Below, piece after piece: positions 57,402 to 64,000 of a DNA stretch of 64,000 nucleotides. How positions within the stretch are numbered: position 1 is the first letter of the stretch; every line of letters begins with the position of its first letter. Source of the stretch: Clostridiales bacterium (GTDB lineage: Bacteria; Bacillota; Clostridia; Lachnospirales; Lachnospiraceae); NCBI GenBank assembly GCA_021202925.1, contig JAJQCD010000034.1:54146-118145 (forward strand), read 5' to 3'. The translations under genes were made by a program, and so were the position numbers. The notes under the pieces were generated by a model. The model saw only the letters and a program-made list of their open reading frames with translations. It had not been told where the DNA came from and did no database searches.

Positions 57402-60400
57402 GCTACTTGTCCTCCATCATCGTAAAGGTATTCGTTTAATTCGAGTACGATATTTTCCAGCTGATTTCCGAAAACCTTGTTTATCTTCGTAAATCCTCCC
57501 TGTGCCTTAAACCGGCTATCCTCATCAAACACCTGCACATTCAGCACGGATTCATTCATAAGATAATCTTCCATGCGGCGTATCCAGTTCAATTCCTGCC
57601 TGGAAAAATTGTGTGCCTTACGGAGCTTGTCTACAGCCCGTCTTATTCTTGCTTCATGGCTGATCAGAACTGAGCCGATTGCGTATCGTCTTATCAAGCT
57701 GATAATGTCTGCCGCCATTTCTTCGTTTGTCAGTTGCGAAATGGCCGTATTCAGCTGCTGCGTTGTATAACCTTCGCGGTCAAGCGTCAGCATCAGTGAC
57801 TTTAAGGCATCACGAGTCAGGTCACGCGGCCTTGTACATATGATATTCAGCGCGGCAATCTCGTTAAGATTGCTCTTGACATATGCTGAAAATTCGTCCA
57901 GATAATCTTCCGGCCTCACCTCGGAATTGCCATAGCCGCGCGTATGTGAAATCAGTTCATCTTCCTTGTCAGAGATAACAACCGGATTTCTACCGCCAGA
58001 AGAAGAATTCTGCAACATTTCAAACATATCATAGTAAGCAAGCAAACGATTTCTGGCATCGCCGGGAGTTCGAGTTTCAATGTCTACAATAAACTGGTCA
58101 GGGTTCATTCCGCCGGACATATCAACAAAATGATCGGTTGTCTTTTTATCCATGCGCCGTTTCTTACGCTGCAGCTTGGCAATAATCTGGTTGATCTGAT
58201 TTTTAACCTGCTCATCGTTCTCCATTTCGCCCAGTCCATCAAGCAGTTGCGTAAAGGTAGTGGTGGGGCTTGTAACGACGGGCTTCATCGTATTCACTGC
58301 CTCCAGAGAATCGTAAACGCCTACTGGATCATAAATCTCAAAATGCGTCTTATGGATTTCCGGACAAAGCCTCGTGGCGCGCCCCATCATTTGCTCAAAC
58401 AGGATACGGGATTTCACGCGGCGCATAAAAACCAGCGTCGTAATCGAAGGCACGTCAATGCCTGTGGTCAGCAAATCTACCGTAACCACAACAGAAGGAT
58501 AATCCTCATTCTTAAAACGCTTAATGGCTTCCTTAATCTTTTTCTTATTGCCACCTGCGACACTGCCGGTTATTTTCATAATGGCGCTGTTATCAACACC
58601 ATACTCAGAGTAAATATCTTTCAGTATCGAAACGATCAAATCAGCGTGATCGTCATTGACTGCATAAATAAGGGCTTTTCCGGTTTCTTTTGGACTTTCA
58701 GGGTCAATATTGCGGGCAATCTCCTTAAGAACAGCCCGGTTGAATGGCTCTGTGATCACCTGTCGATTGAAATTCTCCACATCAAAGTCAAGCTCATCAT
58801 TCAAAAGCTCACTGTTTGTGATTTCTCCCGTAACCGGATCGTAAATGGTTACAGTGTCCCCAGAACGATAATGAATACCTTCCGTACTGAGTTTTGTTTT
58901 CAGCGAGTGTGGAGCATCGTGATCCACCAGATAGCCTTCGATGACAGCTTCGCGGTAGGTGTATTTGAACACCGGTTGTCCGAATATTTTCGTAGTCTGT
59001 AATGCCGGAGTTGCGGTAAGAGCGACTTTCACTGCATTGAAGTATTCGATGACACTGCGGTACTTGCTTTGATAGTCGCGCTGGTCACGGTAGAAGATTT
59101 CCTCATCACTCATTTCCTTATCGAGAATGTATCCCCTGTGCGCCTCATCAACGATAACCAAATCATAGTCTGATACAGCAGGCATTGTTTCTCCATCGTT
59201 GTAGAGGATACGTTTAATCATGCCCTGAACAGTTGATACATGAATTCGCGTCTCCTTATCGATGGATTTGTCCTCCAGCCCCTTGATGGTATAAATGTCA
59301 TCCAGGGTCAAAAGGTCTTCCATTTTTACTTCTTTAAACACGTCCAGAGCCTGGTCACCGAGGGCATTTCTGTCTACAAGGAAAAGCGCCCTGCGGAAAC
59401 GGCCAGTTTTCAAAAAACGGTAAATCATGCCGAGGATTGTTCTGGTCTTGCCCGTACCTGTAGCCATTGCCAGAAGGACAGTCTTCTGGCCGTCTACAAT
59501 GGCTTTTTCAGCAGCTTTTATGGCATTCAGCTGGTAAGGGCGCAGATTTAATCCGTCCTTGTCTGTTAACATGTCATACGGCATGGCGGAGAGGTCCTTG
59601 TTCTTGCTTTCGATATCGGCAGCCAGCAATTCTTCGATGCCGTCCGGGCTCATCCATCCGCGCAGCGCACGGGATGTGTTGTCAGGTTTTCTCCAATCAT
59701 GGAACCATATTCCTGATTTCTGATGGTATTGCTCCAGATACGGCCTGCCGTTTGTCGCAAACGTAAACGGCACCTTAAACTCGCCCCATGTGCCGACGAG
59801 ATATTGAGAGTCCTCATCTCGAATATATCTGGAGTAGTCCTTGCACTGATAATCAATAACAGAAGAAACGTCTGTATCGTATTTCTTTGCTTCGACCGTA
59901 GCCACAAGCCGGAGACCAATAAAAAGCGCATAGTCAGCGTACCCTTTTGTCGCGACGGTCGAATCGGTCGGATATTCGGCGATCGCCAGATTACGCCCTT
60001 TTGTGGGGCGCGTTCCCTTTGAATAGCGTATATGTTCCGTATCTGCCTCCCAACCGACCATACGGAGCTGTTCGTCAATAAGAAAGCGTGTCTCGGCTTC
60101 TGTTTTGGGCCTTTGCGTGGCAGCCTTTCCAGCCTGTTTTTTGCGCTCAGAGTATGAAACGGTGGGAGCCGCGGCAGCCGTTGTCTGCGCTTCTTCTGTA
60201 AGTTTTTCTTCCTTAGCTTTTTCCTGTTCTTTATCCGATGGCTGTGCTTCAGGCAATTCTTCTGGCATAACAAATTCCTGGTGCTGGTAATCCCAGTCAC
60301 CGTAAGTCTGCATGAACCACTCACATAAGCTGTGTGCCATCTGAAGAAAAGATTTACCCTCTGCTACAGAAGAATAGTTTTCATGCACTGCCTTGTTGCG

Positions 60401-60667
60401 AATCTTTCGTAAACCGTGCAGAATAGTCGCCAGATCACTGGTAAGTAACCCTTCTCTTAAAAGGGTATTGATCCTTGTTGCAGCGGTATTATCATAAGGC
60501 AAAGGTATCCTGTCATAGGTGAACATCAGATTTACAATCGTTTCTCCAATCATTCCTAGTTTCATCAGGCATGAATTGGAGTCGCTATAACAGTATTTTT
60601 CCGCAAGCTCTCCGAAATTTCCCAACACGGGGAAGCGTTCATTTAGAAATTCAAAATTCGATTGCAT
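57398..60667 (-). CDS. hsdR: type I restriction endonuclease subunit R
   Basis: VEAKKYDTDVSSVIDYQCKDY...LLAMATGTGKTRTILGMIYRFL...VIVDEAHRGYILD...GRATRLCPEIHK. Confidence 0.95.
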   Translation of the reverse strand: MQSNFEFLNERFPVLGNFGELAEKYCYSDSNSCLMKLGMIGETIVNLMFTYDRIPLPYDNTAATRINTLLREGLLTSDLATILHGLRKIRNKAVHENYSSVAEGKSFLQMAHSLCEWFMQTYGDWDYQHQEFVMPEELPEAQPSDKEQEKAKEEKLTEEAQTTAAAAPTVSYSERKKQAGKAATQRPKTEAETRFLIDEQLRMVGWEADTEHIRYSKGTRPTKGRNLAIAEYPTDSTVATKGYADYALFIGLRLVATVEAKKYDTDVSSVIDYQCKDYSRYIRDEDSQYLVGTWGEFKVPFTFATNGRPYLEQYHQKSGIWFHDWRKPDNTSRALRGWMSPDGIEELLAADIESKNKDLSAMPYDMLTDKDGLNLRPYQLNAIKAAEKAIVDGQKTVLLAMATGTGKTRTILGMIYRFLKTGRFRRALFLVDRNALGDQALDVFKEVKMEDLLTLDDIYTIKGLEDKSIDKETRIHVSTVQGMIKRILYNDGETMPAVSDYDLVIVDEAHRGYILDKEMSDEEIFYRDQRDYQSKYRSVIEYFNAVKVALTATPALQTTKIFGQPVFKYTYREAVIEGYLVDHDAPHSLKTKLSTEGIHYRSGDTVTIYDPVTGEITNSELLNDELDFDVENFNRQVITEPFNRAVLKEIARNIDPESPKETGKALIYAVNDDHADLIVSILKDIYSEYGVDNSAIMKITGSVAGGNKKKIKEAIKRFKNEDYPSVVVTVDLLTTGIDVPSITTLVFMRRVKSRILFEQMMGRATRLCPEIHKTHFEIYDPVGVYDSLEAVNTMKPVVTSPTTTFTQLLDGLGEMENDEQVKNQINQIIAKLQRKKRRMDKKTTDHFVDMSGGMNPDQFIVDIETRTPGDARNRLLAYYDMFEMLQNSSSGGRNPVVISDKEDELISHTRGYGNSEVRPEDYLDEFSAYVKSNLNEIAALNIICTRPRDLTRDALKSLMLTLDREGYTTQQLNTAISQLTNEEMAADIISLIRRYAIGSVLISHEARIRRAVDKLRKAHNFSRQELNWIRRMEDYLMNESVLNVQVFDEDSRFKAQGGFTKINKVFGNQLENIVLELNEYLYDDGGQVA

Positions 60668-60715
60668 TGCTTTTCACCTTTCTGATGCTCACATCTACGA
60701 TTAAAAACTTATCGC

Positions 60716-61696
60716 CTATCCCAGCACTTCTTCTGCTCGTGCTTTATATTCTTTTACTACTTCATCTGGCGAGATCACCCGCATCTGTTTTCCAAACTGA
60801 AACAGCCAGCCCCAGAAGGTAGGGGAAAGCTGGACTTTAACCGTTGCGATGTTCCTGTCTTCAACGGTGGTCATCATATTCACACCTTCTCCGAACCGGT
60901 CATAAACCACTCCGGTCAGGTTCTTTTCAAATTCCAGCGCAACAGTCTTTCGTTCGCCGCCATACATCTTGAATGCCTGTTCCGTGTACTCCGCGACCTG
61001 ACCGCGCAGCTCAACCGCCTTTTCACAGATGTCCTCGTCGATCACTTCCACTGAGTCCATTCGGTCAACTCGATAGTTGGCCGTATTGTCGTGCCTGGAG
61101 CTGTAGACTACAGCATAATAATTATCTTCGTTGTAGACCAGCGCCACTGGCTCCACCACATAATGATGTCCATCCCGACGGTATACACGCTGCCGGTCGA
61201 TATCTATATCAAAGTATCGGAAAATAACTTTTTTCTGCCGCTGGATAGCATCCTCCAGCGCGTCCACGTTATAGTATATATGTTCGTTGCTGTGCTTCCT
61301 GGTGTTGAAGCATACGAGATTACCTTTTAAGATTTCCGCCCGGTGGGTTCCACCGAGACGGGCCAGCTTGTCAATCAATTCCTCGGACTTTTTATCCGTG
61401 ATAAAGCTGGCAGCCTGCACTGCATCGATCAGGATTTTCAATTCTGGGACGGAGAAACTCCTGTCCTCAACATAGTATGCCTTGCTCTTGACCACCCAGG
61501 TTTCCAGGACTTCAATACCCATCTCATTTAAGAGGGCAACATCATGGCTCACAACCCTGCGGTCACAGGGAATGTCATTGCGGATCATATAATCACAAAT
61601 CTGGTTTGTCGTAAGAGGATGTTGCTCATCGGATTCCTGCCGCAGCAATTCCACGAGCTTTACCAGTTTGATTTTTTGCCAGTTTTTCTGAGCCAT
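60716..61696 (-). CDS. WYL-domain transcriptional regulator
   Basis: KVIFRYFDIDIDRQRVYRRDGHHYVVEPVALVYNEDNYYAVVYSSRHDNTANYRVDRM; N-terminal HTH. Confidence 0.9.
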   Translation of the reverse strand: MAQKNWQKIKLVKLVELLRQESDEQHPLTTNQICDYMIRNDIPCDRRVVSHDVALLNEMGIEVLETWVVKSKAYYVEDRSFSVPELKILIDAVQAASFITDKKSEELIDKLARLGGTHRAEILKGNLVCFNTRKHSNEHIYYNVDALEDAIQRQKKVIFRYFDIDIDRQRVYRRDGHHYVVEPVALVYNEDNYYAVVYSSRHDNTANYRVDRMDSVEVIDEDICEKAVELRGQVAEYTEQAFKMYGGERKTVALEFEKNLTGVVYDRFGEGVNMMTTVEDRNIATVKVQLSPTFWGWLFQFGKQMRVISPDEVVKEYKARAEEVLG

Positions 61697-61744
61697 TGTC
61701 TACCTCCGCTGTCCTTGATCCTGTAAAGTACAAAAACACCTTAC

Positions 61745-61792
61745 ATTATACTTGATGCGGATTCAAATTTCAACAAATTGCTGTTTGAAATT
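61745..61792 (-). promoter_or_regulatory. WYL/type I operon promoter with overlapping inverted repeat
   Basis: Reverse strand TTGAAA-N17-TATAAT; AATTTCAACA-N6-TGTTTGAAATT spans the -35. Confidence 0.65.
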
Positions 61793-62145
61793 CACGACAC
61801 TACAAACTTTAGCCGAAAATATAAAGTTGTCCCGAATTCAATCTTAGAAGTTGCTTTGAGATTCACGCATATACGCACAATATGCTGTCGCAACATTTTG
61901 ACGGTTTCTCATCATGTCACAGTCAAAGGATATAGCATAAATCAAATGAGCAAGATGGCGACATGTTCCGCTTGAAAATCTTCTCACCGATAAAATACTT
62001 ACCTGATCTCCATAGAAATAACAGAACAGTATCTTCCACTGTATTGTTTTTTCGATGTTTTTTGACAACACCAGCCTGCTTTTTTTACTGTCCATTCTCC
62101 GGAGAATATGCTATACTTCTCATCAAAGAAAGAGAAGGTGACGCC

Positions 62146-62253
62146 ATGTCAAAACAATATCATTTTTACGGTTGGGAAACCGCAACAATCCCTGCAGTTA
62201 CGGATCAGTACACAGGCATCCGCACGGAAATGAAGGGAGGCTGGCAGTTATGA
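62146..62253 (+). pseudogene. YunG remnant (copy B, about 26 conserved codons then truncated)
   Basis: MSKQYHFYGWETATIPAVTDQYTGIRT vs MSKQYYFYGWGNATVPAFTDQYTGIRT at 33744. Confidence 0.85.
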
Positions 62254-62930
62254 GCGACAGGTTGGATTTCATCATAAAGACAAAAGAAGATTTGATTGCC
62301 GTTGTTCACCGGGTCGGTTTCCTTCCACTGTTCCGGAACTCTCTCCCCGGCTTTTCTGTGGAAGATCACGTCGATCCATCGGTATGGTTTACCGATGAGC
62401 CCGGCGTGTGGGAGTGGAAAGGCCCGGTCATTCAGGAAGCAGGCTGTGCTTATGGAAAATTTTTTGAGAACAAGGCAGCGTTCATCAGCGCGGAGTGGTT
62501 CCCGGATTTTGCGAATTACCGCCGGGATGGTTATGACTTCGACGCACGTTTTGATGACGAGCTGGCTTCCTACAAAGATAAACAGCTTTTTGATCTGCTG
62601 GATGCCCGCGCACCGGTGCTTTCCAAAACGCTGAAACGGGATGGCAATTATAAAAAAGGCGGCGCGACCGGCTTCGATACATCCATCAATCGACTTCAGG
62701 CGCAGGGCTATGTGATCATCAGCAATTTCGTTTATCTGACAGACCGCCACGGAAAAGAATACGGCTGGGGCGTTGCGGAGTATTCCACTCCAGAGAAATT
62801 TTTCGGAGACGCATTCACATCCGCAGTGTATCAGCGCGAACCGGCAGAATCTTATCAGCGAATGTTTAATTATTTCCACGAGATTTTGCCCGACGTTCCC
62901 GACAAGGCTCTGCGGAAATTTCTCAGGTAA
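62250..62930 (+). CDS. AlkZ-related protein (copy B, intact)
   Basis: MSDRLDFIIKTKEDLIAVVHRVGFLPLFRNSLPGFSVEDH...GYVIISNFVYLTDRHGKEYGWGVAEYSTPEKFFG. Confidence 0.8.
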   Translation: MSDRLDFIIKTKEDLIAVVHRVGFLPLFRNSLPGFSVEDHVDPSVWFTDEPGVWEWKGPVIQEAGCAYGKFFENKAAFISAEWFPDFANYRRDGYDFDARFDDELASYKDKQLFDLLDARAPVLSKTLKRDGNYKKGGATGFDTSINRLQAQGYVIISNFVYLTDRHGKEYGWGVAEYSTPEKFFGDAFTSAVYQREPAESYQRMFNYFHEILPDVPDKALRKFLR

Positions 62931-62938
62931 CATAAAAG

Positions 62939-63080
62939 AATGACCTTTTTCATCCGTTCATAGCGGTTAGACGCATAACAGTATGATACAATTGGCAGCA
63001 TTCCCTGTGTGATCCCCTGATTGATAGCATACGCAATAGAATCTATTTTACGAACAATCCCAATTCCTGCAATTAAATGC
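62939..63080 (-). pseudogene. MATE transporter fragment
   Basis: Reverse frame AGIGIVRKIDSIAYAINQGITQGMLPIVSYCYASNRYERMKKVI. Confidence 0.75.
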
Positions 63081-63166
63081 GCAAGTTATGAGTCAGGAAC
63101 TGGTTGACAGCAGGTCTTATGCGGCAGCCGTCCAGAATATTTTTCATATCCTCAACCTTGAAGTTA

Positions 63167-63928
63167 TTATTTCAAAACACCGTACTGCTTGTCGGTAACA
63201 GCTTCCAGCCATTCATTGGAACTATTTTCGCCGGGAACCTCTACTGCCAGATGGCTGAACCAGCTGTCAGGTGCGGCTCCATGCCAGTGCTTCACGCCGA
63301 CAGGAATGTTGATGCAGTCGCCCGCTTTCATTTCCACAGCTTCCTTGTCCCACTCCTGATAGTATCCACGTCCGGCCACACAGATTAAGATCTGGCCGCC
63401 GCCCTTGTCAGCGTGATGGATATGCCAGTTGTTGCGGCAGCCCGGCTCGAAGGTCACATTGAAAATGCCGACCTGACTGGTAGATACAGGAGCAAGATAA
63501 CTCTGGCCGATAAAATACTGCGCAAAGGCGTCATTCGGTGCACCGATAGGGAAGACCATCTCAGCGGCATGCGCCTCTTTGGCATCAGCCGGAACATCGT
63601 CTTCTGCCCAAACCTCCTTTGCCATGTAAAAGACCGCCCATCCCTTCGGCCAACCCACATAAAATGCCGCGTGAGTGATGATCGCAGCGATCTCCTTCCT
63701 TGTCACACCGGCTTTTTTCGCATTTTCCAGATGGTATTTCAGGGAAGAATCTGTTATACCGGAAGACATCAGTGCAACGACTGTAATGATGCAGCGTGTC
63801 TTGTGGTCAATGTCCTGGTTGTTCCAATCTTCGCCAAAAAGAATATCGTCATTAAAGTGCGCAAAATCCGGCGCAAATTCTCCAAGGGTATTCCGTCCTG
63901 CTGTCTGTACGATTTTTTCCATGTTCAA
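63167..63928 (-). CDS. carboxymuconolactone decarboxylase - cupin fusion protein
   Basis: DHKTRCIITVVALMSSGITDSSLKYHLENAKKAGVTRKEIAAIITHAAFYVGWPKGWAVF then FEPGCRNNWHIHHADKGGGQILICVAGRGYYQEW. Confidence 0.92.
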   Translation of the reverse strand: MNMEKIVQTAGRNTLGEFAPDFAHFNDDILFGEDWNNQDIDHKTRCIITVVALMSSGITDSSLKYHLENAKKAGVTRKEIAAIITHAAFYVGWPKGWAVFYMAKEVWAEDDVPADAKEAHAAEMVFPIGAPNDAFAQYFIGQSYLAPVSTSQVGIFNVTFEPGCRNNWHIHHADKGGGQILICVAGRGYYQEWDKEAVEMKAGDCINIPVGVKHWHGAAPDSWFSHLAVEVPGENSSNEWLEAVTDKQYGVLK

Positions 63929-64000
63929 AATCTCCTGCTAAAAATATTGTAACTATTCAGAACCCCCATACTGAAAGATATAGTCAGGGTTCCCTGCAAA

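Noticed and set aside
58130-59002. 290-aa plus-strand ORF
   Set aside because: Antisense to hsdR, which has clear helicase motifs on the other strand.
1-64000. tRNA/rRNA genes
   Set aside because: No convincing tRNA or rRNA signature noticed by eye; a tRNAscan run would be needed to exclude them.

Overview
Chromosomal window from what looks like a Firmicute/Clostridia (probably Lachnospiraceae-type) genome; taxonomy is inferred from protein style only. Positions 1-26,290 are compact, GC-richer and metabolic: pdxS (partial), tcdA, a DUF2318 + HMA/SafE/cupredoxin metal module, and a LysR-controlled sulfur/thiol region (ATP-grasp + glutamate-cysteine ligase facing metQ-metN-metI-M20-PLP lyase-QueG-like). 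These are followed by a GntR/TRAP transporter locus, SLC13 + MBL genes, a P1B ATPase with a PacL-like small partner and an unlisted 26-aa microprotein, and an RlmI-like methyltransferase. From about 26,295 to the end, composition drops and the region is an accessory island with many truncated or duplicated genes, a relaxase remnant, an orphan group II intron domain V, and a defence block (WYL regulator, type I HsdRMS, McrBC, plus Fic, AAA and RecD2 genes). Main candidates for something new: (1) an FMN-riboswitch-led operon of PPOX/4Fe-4S protein, zinc-macrodomain (interrupted by one in-frame TAG), SirTM-class sirtuin and DUF1848; (2) a microprotein / DUF6110-PacL-like / P1B-ATPase operon; (3) a shared LysR box joining an ATP-grasp-GCL pair to a Met-uptake/thiol operon; (4) reciprocal decay of a duplicated YunG-AlkZ locus through short direct-repeat deletions; (5) an mcrB frameshift caused by a 13-bp tandem duplication. 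All calls come from reading the sequence and ORF track; no database search was run.
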